Assembly: GCA_025656455.1 (NCBI GenBank)
Contig: JAHXHS010000029.1
Span: 1-64,000 of the forward strand
Source: Candidatus Thiodiazotropha sp. (ex Epidulcina cf. delphinae)
GTDB taxonomy: Bacteria; Pseudomonadota; Gammaproteobacteria; Chromatiales; Chromatiaceae
Direction of reading: 5' to 3'
Length of the DNA stretch: 64,000 nucleotides
The position numbers were made by a program, and so were the translations under genes. A model generated the notes under the pieces. That model had not been told where the DNA came from. It ran no database searches and saw nothing but the letters and a program-made list of their open reading frames with translations. Every line of letters begins with the position of its first letter. Positions within the stretch are counted from its first letter, which is position 1. Below, in pieces: positions 1-8,973 of this stretch.

Positions 1-2
1 CC

Positions 3-53
3 TTGAACCGTTTTATGATTGAGTTCGAAGACCGCCTGGCGGACTTCGTTTAA
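3..53 (+). CDS. 3' end of an unidentified upstream gene
   Basis: A reading frame open from the window edge ends at TAA (51-53) with the residues FMIEFEDRLADFV. Codon use is ordinary and it lies on the same strand as xrtA, so it is probably the last codons of the preceding exopolysaccharide-cluster gene. Too little is present to name a family. The 130 bp between it and xrtA holds no recognisable feature. Confidence 0.45.
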   Translation: MNRFMIEFEDRLADFV

Positions 54-183
54 ACAATGGCAGTTACACAGAATTATTTACAGGCTCGAAACAGGTTTGA
101 AGCTTATACTGTCTACTTTCCATGCTGTTATCTGTTATGCTGCCATGATTGGCTAAAAATCGAGTAGCGCTTAATTTTCCGGA

Positions 184-1056
184 TTGGAAATGCGGTCAAT
201 ACAAACCATTATTAATCGAAACCACTATTGGCATTTACCACTTGCGTACTTATGCTTGGCATATATTGCTGCGTTCTTTATTTATTCAGAGTGCACGCTC
301 CATCTTTTAGGATTATGGACAGATTGGCCGACAGGCGAGTATTCACATGGGCTATTGGTCTTATTGGTTTCAATGTATCTGATTTGGGAACAGCGAAAAT
401 CGATTAGAAGAGAAATACCTTCGACCAACTATTTCGCCCTTGTAATTCTAATATTTTCACACACAATGTGGTTTGCGGCCACACTCGTAGATGTCTTGCT
501 TATTCAAATTCTAAGCCTATTGTTCACATTGGCGGCAATATCCTGGGCATTACTCGGAACGCCTGTTTTTCGCCTTATATTTTATCAATTTTTTTTATTG
601 ATCTTTGCATTGCCCGTTTGGTTTCCGCTGCAATACCCACTACAAACCCTTACCACTCATGCCGTGCACTTTTTATTATCAGTCGCTGATATCCCGGTTT
701 ACAAGAGCGGATATTTTCTAAACCTTCCGAACGGCACCTTTGAGGTAGCCCCGGGATGCAGTGGATTAAGATATTTCCTAGTGGCGCTATATATTGGCTT
801 CCTGCTTGCATTCATCTACTACCGGTCCAACGCCAAAAAGCTTATTGTTCTTACGATTTCCATCTTATTAGCCATTACAGCTAATATTTTACGGGTTTTT
901 AGCGTTGTTGTTTTTGGTTATCTTACTGATATGCAGCACCATTTAGTGCACTCACACCAGAACCTTGGCTGGTTCATATTCGCAATCATCATTACACCTT
1001 TGATCTATATTGCATCGAGGTATTCCGATATGCAGAACAGGCAAGATAGCGCCTGA
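184..1056 (+). CDS. xrtA: Exosortase A (XrtA), multi-pass membrane cysteine protease/transpeptidase
   Basis: Exosortases are inner-membrane enzymes that process PEP-CTERM proteins, functionally analogous to sortases, and XrtA accompanies exopolysaccharide clusters. The 290-residue protein is almost entirely hydrophobic (about eight membrane segments). It has the catalytic triad context: Cys192 in GCSGLRY, Arg237 in NILRV and a His in HQNLGWF near residue 258. The frame opens at TTG 184; an in-frame ATG at 190 is an equally good start. XrtA is often fused to an EpsI domain, but here the protein stops after the last membrane segment and EpsI is the next gene, 21 bp downstream, so the pair is a split version. 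No PEP-CTERM substrate is visible in this window, so the targets must be encoded elsewhere. Confidence 0.93.
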   Translation: MEMRSIQTIINRNHYWHLPLAYLCLAYIAAFFIYSECTLHLLGLWTDWPTGEYSHGLLVLLVSMYLIWEQRKSIRREIPSTNYFALVILIFSHTMWFAATLVDVLLIQILSLLFTLAAISWALLGTPVFRLIFYQFFLLIFALPVWFPLQYPLQTLTTHAVHFLLSVADIPVYKSGYFLNLPNGTFEVAPGCSGLRYFLVALYIGFLLAFIYYRSNAKKLIVLTISILLAITANILRVFSVVVFGYLTDMQHHLVHSHQNLGWFIFAIIITPLIYIASRYSDMQNRQDSA

Positions 1057-1077
1057 CCAGCACTTCCATAATCAACC

Positions 1078-1746
1078 ATGAGTCTAAAACAACACACTAC
1101 CGTCGGAAAGTTCAAACATATAGTGGCTCTGATAGTTATACTTTGTCTGCTCTTCGCTCCTTTATTACTGATTGTAGAGGATGCCGATTTAGCGGCTTCA
1201 TCCAACACGCCAGCCAGCCTTGAGTTGCCAATCATCAGCGGCGCGTGGGCCGGACCCTATCCAGCAGTGGATAACTGGCGGCCCAAAATGATTGGCGCAG
1301 ACCTAGAGGCCATAAAAGCATACAGATCCAGCCAGTTTACTCCTGTCTCATTGTATATTGGCTATTATTTTACTGAGAATCAGAACAAAGAACTGATTAA
1401 TATCAACAACGATATCGTTGATGGTAAAAATTGGCATCGGGTGTATATCGATGAAATTCAACCGAAGACCAATGGCGCACCCATTATCGAGACAGTCATT
1501 AAATCAGCTGACAATAAGTCCCGTATCGTTTGGCACTGGTACAGAATAGCCGGTCGCACAACAGACAGCCATTTATCGGCAAAATTACTACGGGCATGGG
1601 ATATCATCACAGAAAACAAAGGAAGTGCAATTATCTCGATCTCCAGCCTTTATAATAGCGACACCAAGGCATCAAGAGATTCGTTAATGACTTTTCTTGA
1701 GGCGTATGAAAGCAATATAAATGCTGCCGTGGACAGCTTACGCTAG
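1078..1746 (+). CDS. epsI: EpsI-family protein (DUF3485), exosortase-associated
   Basis: This 222-residue protein has one N-terminal membrane anchor (about residues 13-33) followed by a periplasmic domain. The domain includes the GYY segment, aromatic-rich strands and late HWYRIAG motif typical of EpsI/DUF3485 proteins, which are either fused to exosortase or encoded beside it. It lies 21 bp after xrtA and is surely cotranscribed. Its biochemical role is not established; by context it acts in exopolysaccharide production or export. It converges on the minus-strand cluster with only 10 bp between stop codons and no obvious terminator hairpin. Confidence 0.85.
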   Translation: MSLKQHTTVGKFKHIVALIVILCLLFAPLLLIVEDADLAASSNTPASLELPIISGAWAGPYPAVDNWRPKMIGADLEAIKAYRSSQFTPVSLYIGYYFTENQNKELININNDIVDGKNWHRVYIDEIQPKTNGAPIIETVIKSADNKSRIVWHWYRIAGRTTDSHLSAKLLRAWDIITENKGSAIISISSLYNSDTKASRDSLMTFLEAYESNINAAVDSLR

Positions 1747-1756
1747 CCTAGCCCGC

Positions 1757-3184
1757 TCACAAACTTGCCCATATTTTAGATTTCAGAATTAATTGTATTT
1801 CATCATAAGGCAAATTCGCATCAATGATTTCCATCTTATCCGTTTCAACTATTGAGTTTACCGCCTCGGCTTTCTTCTTATGCGTCTCGTAATCCAGATC
1901 CTTTTTACGCTTGCGCAACTCATCCAATGTGACTTTAAGAACGAAAATCAGATCCGGCTTGATAATTCTATTGTAATTTTTCTTTTCCAAGTCTGCCATG
2001 TACTTATTAATACCAACATCTTCGTGCTTTATTCTAGGCCCATCCATCGGCTCGGACATGGAATAAAAAGACTCCAACGGAAAGCGATCTGATATTACCA
2101 CATTCCCCCGGGCTTTTTCATTATGGATCGTTCTAGACAATTTGTACCTAGACCATGAAAGATAGAGCCATAGCATGTTCTGAAAATACACAGCCAAAGA
2201 GTCCAGGCGCAGCTTTCTCACAAGCCGGATAAGATAAGAATAGGCCGCCAGGAGATTTGATTTTGGGATCCCATAATAATATTTCTTCACCGATAATTTC
2301 CATGACAACCATTTCGTCAGATCTTTTACATGGCTTGACTTGCCTGATCCATCAGCACCGACAAGAGCAATGGATATCCCGACTTCCGGCATTGTCTTTC
2401 TTTTGGCCGGGAGAATATATCTCAAAAACCGGATTTCCATAAATGCATGTTTATTATATTTAATAACTGGCTTCAAACCGGTTTCTCTTCTATACCCCTT
2501 TAGCGCGCTGATAATCGCATTACGATAGTTTATGACGGCGAAAACCGATAACCTGTTTTCAGCGAATTTGTTGATGAAATCATTAAACATACCGGGATCG
2601 ATTGGCACTCCCATATCTTTTATAACCTCATCCAATATCGCCGGATCGCTCTCCTCTATTAACTCGGAAAACTCATTCTCTATGTCAGCCGGAAACGGTG
2701 TATATGCCTTTCCCTGAAGATTCCTTATGAAATGCTTTATCAGTGATAATAAATCAACCTTCATATGTGCCCTTATCACCAGAAAGGCCAGCTCCAGTTC
2801 TGCGTTGGGTATATATACACCATGTCTTAACCTAGTATTGGCTAGGAAATATTTCTCTATCGGAAGATGGTGGTTTTTTATATACTTCTGACCAAGCACC
2901 AAATTGTAGTGGACATGGAGATGTACTAATCGGCCTGTTTCCCGATCAAATCCCAAATAGTCATGCAATCCAGGAAATCTCTTATCGACAGGCGACAGGA
3001 TCTCCTTAAAATCGAACTCCCGCAGTATTTCCTTAAACTCTGGATCATGATCTCTCTCCACCAGCAAATCCAGGTCCGTCTTTCCTGAAAGCGCCTTATC
3101 CAGATGCGAGTTACTTTTCCAATGACAGTATGTAATTTCCTGTTTATTCAACCGCACAAACAGATCATTGCAAATTTTTAGCAT
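1757..3184 (-). CDS. Two-domain protein: nucleotidyltransferase-like N-terminus plus thymidylate-kinase-like P-loop C-terminus
   Basis: A 475-residue cytosolic protein. Residues 1-160 resemble the nucleotidyltransferase-fold proteins of sugar clusters: CHWKSN at 20-25 and the acidic KTDLDLLV at 35-42, followed by a HLHVHYN strand. Residues 268-475 form a kinase-like P-loop domain, with Walker A GADGSGKSS at 276-284, a DRFPLES segment like the DR(Y/F) motif of thymidylate kinases, and a lid-like RKRKKDLDYE. It is the last gene of the minus-strand run. The fusion suggests phosphorylation and nucleotidyl transfer on one sugar or nucleotide substrate, but the substrate is unknown. A second P-loop kinase-like gene sits at 13195-14004. 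Confidence 0.7.
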   Translation of the reverse strand: MLKICNDLFVRLNKQEITYCHWKSNSHLDKALSGKTDLDLLVERDHDPEFKEILREFDFKEILSPVDKRFPGLHDYLGFDRETGRLVHLHVHYNLVLGQKYIKNHHLPIEKYFLANTRLRHGVYIPNAELELAFLVIRAHMKVDLLSLIKHFIRNLQGKAYTPFPADIENEFSELIEESDPAILDEVIKDMGVPIDPGMFNDFINKFAENRLSVFAVINYRNAIISALKGYRRETGLKPVIKYNKHAFMEIRFLRYILPAKRKTMPEVGISIALVGADGSGKSSHVKDLTKWLSWKLSVKKYYYGIPKSNLLAAYSYLIRLVRKLRLDSLAVYFQNMLWLYLSWSRYKLSRTIHNEKARGNVVISDRFPLESFYSMSEPMDGPRIKHEDVGINKYMADLEKKNYNRIIKPDLIFVLKVTLDELRKRKKDLDYETHKKKAEAVNSIVETDKMEIIDANLPYDEIQLILKSKIWASL

Positions 3185-3231
3185 TGATAATGACTTCAGT
3201 AAATATTGATAGTGGCCACGAGAACAATTGC

Positions 3232-4029
3232 TTAATGTTTAATCAATCGCACCAAACGATTACGGACAGGCAGTATATATTCACAAACGAAACGTTTGGA
3301 TTTAGTAAACGGAAAATACTTTCGAACCGGCCCCTTAAAATGAAATATCTTTATATTGCCATTGAATCCCTCATCAAAATAATAGTAATTATAAATTTCC
3401 CCAGGGAAGAATTTGATTCGAACACCGCCCCTGTCAATAACACTGTACTCTTCCGGCAATTCATTTGGGCAAACCAGACTATTTAAAGCCATTTGGTCAT
3501 TTCCCAGTTTATCTGTCACCTCTATCCATTTATCAAGAAAATCAAATGTCGCATCAGTCGGATTAAAAAAGATAACGCCCGCGTTAACATACCTTACTAT
3601 ATCCTTGTGTTCCTCGTACCATTCGCCTTCCATTTCAGATTTTTTTCTTAAGGTAACACCCAAATCATAATCATCGCTTTCTATTTCATCAATACTGTCG
3701 TTCAAGGTCGCGTCTCCGTCAAGGTAGACAGTCAACTCTCTATCCTGCAGCATACTATCCTTCACCATCTCAGGTTTAAATAAGGATTTAGACTTGTACC
3801 CCTTTATGGGCTCATTGGAATAATAGCCTTTGGTCGAGAAATTCTCATCGGTAACCGAGAAAGGCCTGCCTATACCCAAGGTTCCGAGGTCATATACGAC
3901 AGGCTTATAACCGAATTTTGTCGCCTGATTAATGGTATTTTCTATGACCCGCCTAAAACTGAAATTCTTATAGACTTTTCCACGATCATCTTTTGAAATG
4001 TCTTTGTTTGCCGCAGTTAAAATAATCAC
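3232..4029 (-). CDS. Putative GT-A nucleotide-diphospho-sugar glycosyltransferase
   Basis: A 265-residue protein with a DXD-type metal/sugar-nucleotide motif (YLDGDA, 102-107), then a strand ending VNAGVIFFNP and the acceptor-side sequence GNDQMALNSL. This arrangement is characteristic of GT8/GT77-like enzymes. It has no signal peptide or membrane segment, so it should work on the cytosolic face, adding a sugar to a lipid-linked exopolysaccharide intermediate. It lies 33 bp downstream of the GT4 gene in the same minus-strand operon. The sugar donor and acceptor cannot be told from sequence. Confidence 0.7.
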   Translation of the reverse strand: MIILTAANKDISKDDRGKVYKNFSFRRVIENTINQATKFGYKPVVYDLGTLGIGRPFSVTDENFSTKGYYSNEPIKGYKSKSLFKPEMVKDSMLQDRELTVYLDGDATLNDSIDEIESDDYDLGVTLRKKSEMEGEWYEEHKDIVRYVNAGVIFFNPTDATFDFLDKWIEVTDKLGNDQMALNSLVCPNELPEEYSVIDRGGVRIKFFPGEIYNYYYFDEGFNGNIKIFHFKGPVRKYFPFTKSKRFVCEYILPVRNRLVRLIKH

Positions 4030-4062
4030 TTTGTGTCTCTTATATTTTTTTGTCGGATAGGA

Positions 4063-5208
4063 TTAAACTATCTTTTTATACAGTTTTGTATAGTTTTCAG
4101 CCATTTTAACTGCTGAATAGTGCTCTTCAATAAACGCCCTGCCATTGCGCTTATATCTATTGACCAATTCCGGGTCGCTCTGAAGCTCTACTATCTTATC
4201 AGCCAAATCCTTATGGTTGTCCACTTGCACAAGAGAGCCGGTTACCTTGTCTGATATTAATTTTCTGCACCCGGCTATGTCGCTCGCAATCACAGGAACC
4301 ATGGCCGCCATCGACTCCATGACGCATCTCGGAGTGCCTTCAGACCTAGAGGGTAGTACAAATACATCGAACAGCCTCAGAAGGGATACTCTGTCCTCTC
4401 TATAACCAAAGAACCTCACCCGATCTTCGATTTCAAGGTCTGCCGCAAGCGCAATCAGCTCATCCCTTTTATCGCCCACACCGACTACCGCGACTTTCCA
4501 ATCCGCAGTGGCATGGCTAGCCACCGCTTTCAGCAGCGTAGCCAGGCCCTTGCCCTCCACAAGCCGCCCAATGTAACCGATAAGGAAGCAGTTTTCCTTC
4601 CATGTCAATAACTCATCAGATAAAACATTGTCTTGATCGAGTTCTTCTATATCAACACCGTTATTGATCACATCCAGTTTTTTACTCAGCAGCGGCATCT
4701 TTTCAAGCGATCTTTTCATCGTATCGGAGAGGATCACAACTCGATCGAAAAAGTAAAATACCAGCCTATCGACCACTTCATATACAAAAAGCTTGAAATC
4801 AGGATTCTTTGTCCAGCCATGCGGTGTCGTAATGATCTTGCAGTGAGTCCCGCTAATGGCAAGAAGCCCTATAATATCCGTTTTATACCCATGTGTATGA
4901 AGTATGTCGACATCTGCCTCGACAATTATTTTTCTCAATTGTTTAACAGCTGAAACACCTAATAGGCCGGACGAGTCAATGACGTATGACTTCATTTTTC
5001 TTTTTTCCGCCTCAATACATAGCGGAATCTCCGAATCTGAGGCATCACGAATTGAGGCGACAAGCGATTCTACCACCTCTTTCTCCAAATGATTCACCAA
5101 TGCCAATATCCATCGCTCTGCGCCAAAAAGGCCATTGGAACTCCCGAGCTGGAGCACTCTTATCTTCTTCTTGTTAGCTGAACACATATGGCCTGGGTCA
5201 GTTATCAT
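4063..5208 (-). CDS. GT4-family (GT-B fold) glycosyltransferase
   Basis: A 381-residue retaining glycosyltransferase. The N-terminal domain has the GGAE-like loop (SSNGLFGAERW) and the C-terminal nucleotide-sugar domain has IGYIGRLVEGKG and the EX7E-type segment SEGTPRCVMESMA used to bind the donor diphosphate. GT4 enzymes build exopolysaccharide and O-antigen repeat units at the cytosolic membrane face. Its start overlaps the stop of the GT2 gene by 11 bp, indicating tight cotranscription. An internal ATG eight codons in (MCSANKKK) is an alternative start. Confidence 0.85.
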   Translation of the reverse strand: MITDPGHMCSANKKKIRVLQLGSSNGLFGAERWILALVNHLEKEVVESLVASIRDASDSEIPLCIEAEKRKMKSYVIDSSGLLGVSAVKQLRKIIVEADVDILHTHGYKTDIIGLLAISGTHCKIITTPHGWTKNPDFKLFVYEVVDRLVFYFFDRVVILSDTMKRSLEKMPLLSKKLDVINNGVDIEELDQDNVLSDELLTWKENCFLIGYIGRLVEGKGLATLLKAVASHATADWKVAVVGVGDKRDELIALAADLEIEDRVRFFGYREDRVSLLRLFDVFVLPSRSEGTPRCVMESMAAMVPVIASDIAGCRKLISDKVTGSLVQVDNHKDLADKIVELQSDPELVNRYKRNGRAFIEEHYSAVKMAENYTKLYKKIV

Positions 5209-5992
5209 TAAAAATCGGCTTGTTTATCAAGTATTTATGCTTTTTAAAGTAGTAAAGAAGCCCCTTTATATGCTCGTATGTGGCTTTATTGAATTTAAAG
5301 TTACGTGAAATTTCCTGGGCATCGTGAACCGCTGTAACATCATTGACATAATAGATACGATACCCATATTTCCAAATTCTCAAGCAGTAATCGACATCCT
5401 CAGGCGCATAAAAGATTCTTTCATCCAAATAACCGACCTCATCGAGCAGTTGGCTTCTAAACAACCAGAAGGCGGATATAGCATAGTCCACTGCCCTGTA
5501 ATCATCACCACCGTCATCCGGCAACTCTTTATCTATTAATTTGAGGAAAAAATATCGGGAAATTTTCGAAATAAGCGTGGGAAAATTATCTGTCGATTTT
5601 TGAAAGCTACCACTTCCGTAAACTAATCTCGGCACAACCAAGCCTGCGGTTTCGTCAGACTCAAGCACGGATATTAACCGCTGGATGACTCCATCCTTCA
5701 AGACAACATCGGAATCCATTACACAGATAAACTTTCCAGAAGCCTCTCTTAAACCGCAATTTCTCGAGTATGTGGTCCCGGTATTCTTATCAAAGCCAAT
5801 ATATTTTATTTGAGATGGGTAATTATTTTGGTATTCCGCGATAATTTCATTTGTCTTATCTGTTGAGCCATTATCTATTATGTAAACTTCGTATTCGATT
5901 TCGCTGTTTTCAAGACAATTGATAATTGATGTCAAGCATTCAGAAATGTACTTTTCTGAATTCCAGGTTAAAATTATGAAGCTCAGATCCAT
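5198..5992 (-). CDS. GT2-family glycosyltransferase (rhamnosyltransferase-like)
   Basis: A 264-residue GT-A protein opening with the GT2 signature FIILTWN, then IIDNGSTD (38-45) and the DXD motif VMDSDV (91-96). The ED motif in YAPEDVDYCLRIWK is typical of GT2 enzymes that add rhamnose or a similar sugar. There is no membrane segment. It lies between the FemAB-like gene (14 bp) and the GT4 gene (11-bp overlap). Donor sugar unknown. Confidence 0.85.
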   Translation of the reverse strand: MDLSFIILTWNSEKYISECLTSIINCLENSEIEYEVYIIDNGSTDKTNEIIAEYQNNYPSQIKYIGFDKNTGTTYSRNCGLREASGKFICVMDSDVVLKDGVIQRLISVLESDETAGLVVPRLVYGSGSFQKSTDNFPTLISKISRYFFLKLIDKELPDDGGDDYRAVDYAISAFWLFRSQLLDEVGYLDERIFYAPEDVDYCLRIWKYGYRIYYVNDVTAVHDAQEISRNFKFNKATYEHIKGLLYYFKKHKYLINKPIFNDN

Positions 5993-6006
5993 ATAGACAC
6001 CTGATT

Positions 6007-7062
6007 CTATAGACTAATGTATTTTCTAATCAGCGGCCCGGCGATATTTGTAAAAGCGACAGGTAGACGAGACCATATTCTTTCAACAAACTCTCTCTTC
6101 CGGGAGTTAATACCTGATGAAGTATCGTAGCGCCCATTCTTCAAGCTTATTTCATGCCAAAACAGCTCTTGTCGGGCTGCCCCCCACTGCTCCTTGAATT
6201 TGTAAGTACCACCCTGCGGGCTGCACCTGCCGAAATCGAAAAAATTGTACCCATGGTCACTGCAATATTTCAAAATATTCCAATATAGCAGCATATTTGG
6301 AGACAGCTTATTATATTTTCTTATAGTTGACGCCCATGGAATACAAACAACATGATCAGTTAATAGTATTATTGCCGAGGCAACAGTTTCCCCATAATCA
6401 TTTTTGACTAATGCAATTTTAGCACTATCGCCATACCCATTAATAATATCATGAAACCACTTCTTCGAGTGCGCGGGTGAGCCCAAATCCCGCATATTAA
6501 TACTCCAAACTCGGTAAAATTCCTCTATATCTCTCTTTTCCCCCCAAATGAAGGTTAAATTATTCTTTTCCGCTTTCCTGATTTGACTGCGTAATTTAGA
6601 TTTAAATCCACCCCAGGTCTTTTGGGAGTCTTCACTCAGCGGAAGCATCATTCTGACCTTATCAGTAATCACATTAACAGGGTATTTACTGGATTCTAAT
6701 TGGTGATATTTAAATATCGATCTTATTTCCACTTTGTTTACTTTCAGCTCGCCTCCAAGCCTGACTGCCTCCTCTAGCAGCAACACCCTGGCCCGCTCCT
6801 CACCTGAGACAACGCCCCCATAATCACAGAATGGCAAAGACACGAGATTACTGCCAAAAAAAGGGATTCTTATCAATGCCAGCGGCAAAGCCCCGACTAT
6901 TTTCTTATTTTCCAGGGCAAACAGATAATAGGTTTGATGTCCGTATGCCTCTTCAAGCGCTTTTTTCCAGCCAAACAAGAGGTATGGTGATGCATCGGGA
7001 TTATTGATAATAAATTCGTCCCATATCCCCCAATCATCATCGTTGGCGATCTTTATCTCCAT
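6007..7062 (-). CDS. FemAB-like acyltransferase, XrtA/PEP-CTERM-system associated
   Basis: A 351-residue protein with the GNAT-like fold of FemAB proteins: FGWKKALEEAYGHQTYYL near residues 25-42, the positively charged LRSQIRKAEKN, and a C-terminal DFGRCSPQGGTYKFKEQWGA block. The last two are hallmarks of the FemAB-related subfamily found with XrtA exopolysaccharide loci. FemAB relatives transfer amino acids or acyl groups; in these clusters modification of the polysaccharide or its carrier is presumed. It is sandwiched between the XrtA-type deacetylase (8 bp) and the GT2 gene. Confidence 0.85.
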   Translation of the reverse strand: MEIKIANDDDWGIWDEFIINNPDASPYLLFGWKKALEEAYGHQTYYLFALENKKIVGALPLALIRIPFFGSNLVSLPFCDYGGVVSGEERARVLLLEEAVRLGGELKVNKVEIRSIFKYHQLESSKYPVNVITDKVRMMLPLSEDSQKTWGGFKSKLRSQIRKAEKNNLTFIWGEKRDIEEFYRVWSINMRDLGSPAHSKKWFHDIINGYGDSAKIALVKNDYGETVASAIILLTDHVVCIPWASTIRKYNKLSPNMLLYWNILKYCSDHGYNFFDFGRCSPQGGTYKFKEQWGAARQELFWHEISLKNGRYDTSSGINSRKREFVERIWSRLPVAFTNIAGPLIRKYISL

Positions 7063-7070
7063 CAGTCTGT

Positions 7071-7892
7071 TTATATTGCGCTATTCAGCGTGGTAAATCT
7101 GAAGGTTTTCAGTAAATTCTCAAAGCGACCTTCAGTTTTATGTAAATTCAAATAGTGCCTAAACTTAGATAGCTTATTTGCCCCATGTATAGTCGGCTGA
7201 TCAGGGTCGAACTCCCAAGGATGCACGTAAAATACAAATGACTGCTTCTCTTTACTGTTTATTCTGCTTAATAGCTTCTCAGTGATGGAATAGGGAAAGA
7301 ATCGAAAATAGCCTCCACCCGATACCGGTATCTTCATCCCCCCAACCAGTGCGGTCGATATTGGGAATTCAATTAAATCCGTGTCTTTCATCTTATACAT
7401 AAAACGGGGAGAATCGATATTGCCGTACCGATCATGACTTATTGGAAATATGCTTGAATCATACGTAAAACCTAGCTCCCGCAAAATATCAAACGCCCAT
7501 AACGAGTTGTTATCGATTGAGTAACTCGGCGCCCGATAACCTGCTATGGCTTTGCCCGTTATTTGCTCAAGTATATCCTTCGCTGTTTTGGTGTCATCAT
7601 AGAACTCTTCTGGATTGAGATTGTAAACCAACCGGTGAAGATAGCTATGGCAAGCTACTTCATGCCCACAGCTGAAGATCATCTGAACCAGTTCAGGGTG
7701 CTTTTCAGCGAGCCAGCCAACTACGAAAAATGTCGCTTTCGTATCATATTTCTCCAATAGATCAAGTATAATTCTCGTATTTTTCACCACTCTGGATTCA
7801 TAATTAGTCCAGTCATTTCTCTTAATCAGGTCTTCAAAAGCCGATACTTGATAATAATCTTCGACATCAATTGTGAGGTAATTTCTGATCAT
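7071..7892 (-). CDS. XrtA-system polysaccharide deacetylase (NodB fold, DUF3473 C-terminus)
   Basis: A 273-residue carbohydrate esterase 4 protein. The catalytic Asp pair lies in TIDVEDYY (7-14), the metal-binding His pair in CHSYLH (81-86), and YRAPSYSI and the FYVHPWEFDP block follow. The short LTIDVEDYYQV opening and the C-terminal HPWE region are diagnostic of the deacetylases encoded with XrtA loci. No signal peptide is seen, so it may act on cytosolic-side intermediates. It precedes the FemAB-like gene with an 8-bp gap. Confidence 0.9.
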   Translation of the reverse strand: MIRNYLTIDVEDYYQVSAFEDLIKRNDWTNYESRVVKNTRIILDLLEKYDTKATFFVVGWLAEKHPELVQMIFSCGHEVACHSYLHRLVYNLNPEEFYDDTKTAKDILEQITGKAIAGYRAPSYSIDNNSLWAFDILRELGFTYDSSIFPISHDRYGNIDSPRFMYKMKDTDLIEFPISTALVGGMKIPVSGGGYFRFFPYSITEKLLSRINSKEKQSFVFYVHPWEFDPDQPTIHGANKLSKFRHYLNLHKTEGRFENLLKTFRFTTLNSAI

Positions 7893-7937
7893 AATTCAAT
7901 ATATTCTGTTTTTTCAGTTAATTCTCAAGCGAATTAA

Positions 7938-8693
7938 TTAGTTAAAAAACACTTTCATATATGCATTACAACTCGAATTCCTACTAAGCTCCAAATATAT
8001 GTCCGTTAAAAAATAGTCCCCCGGATATCTTGGGATAGACAGATAGTCTTTACATTTGTCGAATGATTTATTTTCAGTAGTAAATGCGTATTTAAAACCG
8101 GCCTCTCTCACCACATCTTGCGCCACCCGGTCTGACCTTCCCTGTGGATAGGCGAAATTTTCCACTCCCCCTCCCGTAATAGATTTGATGATATCGAGAG
8201 ACTTATTGATATCCTCTTTTAAGTAGTCCTGACTCCTATCGCACATATTGAGATGCCCATGGGTGTGGCTGCCAAGCGTGACAAGACCTGTACTAAACAC
8301 CCTCGACAAATCATCCATCGTCATGACACTATTTTCCTGGTAGGACCTTGAGGAGATTTTATCAGATAATTTACCTCCCAAATACTTTGTCGGCACAAAG
8401 AGCAGGCAGGGTATACTGTATTTAATGAGGATATCGACTACGTATTCGATGAAAGAGACAAATGCATCATCAAATGTCAACAATATCCTCTTATCGGAGG
8501 CCAAATCCTCTACACCAGAGGCAAATACATACCCTTTATCCAAAAAATAGTTGATCTGATATTCAAAATATTCCGGAGTAATATCCGTCTCTGGCGCAAT
8601 ATTGTGATAATTAAGCACAAACGACCGCTGATCATAGTTACCAGTTAACAAAAACAACCTGACAATCGCTTTTTTTACAGCATTTTTAATCAT
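7938..8693 (-). CDS. Polysaccharide deacetylase family protein (NodB-like)
   Basis: A 251-residue second deacetylase, distinct from its neighbour. It opens FVLNYHNIAP, carries the catalytic TFDDA (73-77) and the metal-binding HTHGHLN segment, and ends with FAYPQGR. This layout matches CE4 enzymes that remove N- or O-acetyl groups from surface polysaccharides. No clear signal peptide; the N-terminus is weakly hydrophobic (VRLFLLTG). It is the first gene downstream of the MITE-like element at 8706-8957, which may separate it from the GNAT gene transcript. Confidence 0.8.
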   Translation of the reverse strand: MIKNAVKKAIVRLFLLTGNYDQRSFVLNYHNIAPETDITPEYFEYQINYFLDKGYVFASGVEDLASDKRILLTFDDAFVSFIEYVVDILIKYSIPCLLFVPTKYLGGKLSDKISSRSYQENSVMTMDDLSRVFSTGLVTLGSHTHGHLNMCDRSQDYLKEDINKSLDIIKSITGGGVENFAYPQGRSDRVAQDVVREAGFKYAFTTENKSFDKCKDYLSIPRYPGDYFLTDIYLELSRNSSCNAYMKVFFN

Positions 8694-8705
8694 ATTTTTA
8701 GAGCG

Positions 8706-8957
8706 CTAGCCCGGATGTTTCACCCGGGAACGTGATGATCGTGCAGAGCTCGTCGTTCAGGGGCGGATTTCCGATTGAGTCAATAGCCTAAGCTATTGAT
8801 GAATGAGGAAATACCGTCCCTGGACGACGAGATCGGTACGAGGGCGCGTTCAGCGTTGCCTGGTAACACTCTGCACTTTGCTAATATTCTAAACATTACA
8901 TTTTAAATCAAAAGCTTAATTCACATTATCAGCGGCCGGGTGAAATATCCGGGCTAG
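8706..8957. repeat. MITE-like 252-bp inverted-repeat element A
   Basis: The 280-bp gap between two minus-strand genes is nearly filled by a non-coding element. Its ends are 22-bp terminal inverted repeats (8706-8727 and 8936-8957) that match at 21 of 22 positions (outer sequence CTAGCCCGGATG). Nested inside are further complementary arms: GTGCAGAG at 8741-8748 with 8869-8876, about 18 bp around 8749 with about 8827, and a central palindrome TCAATAGC/GCTATTGA near 8780-8799. It should fold into a long branched hairpin. No ORF or clear target-site duplication was seen, so whether it transposes is unproven. Confidence 0.6.
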
Positions 8958-8973
8958 GCATTACAGGCACAGA

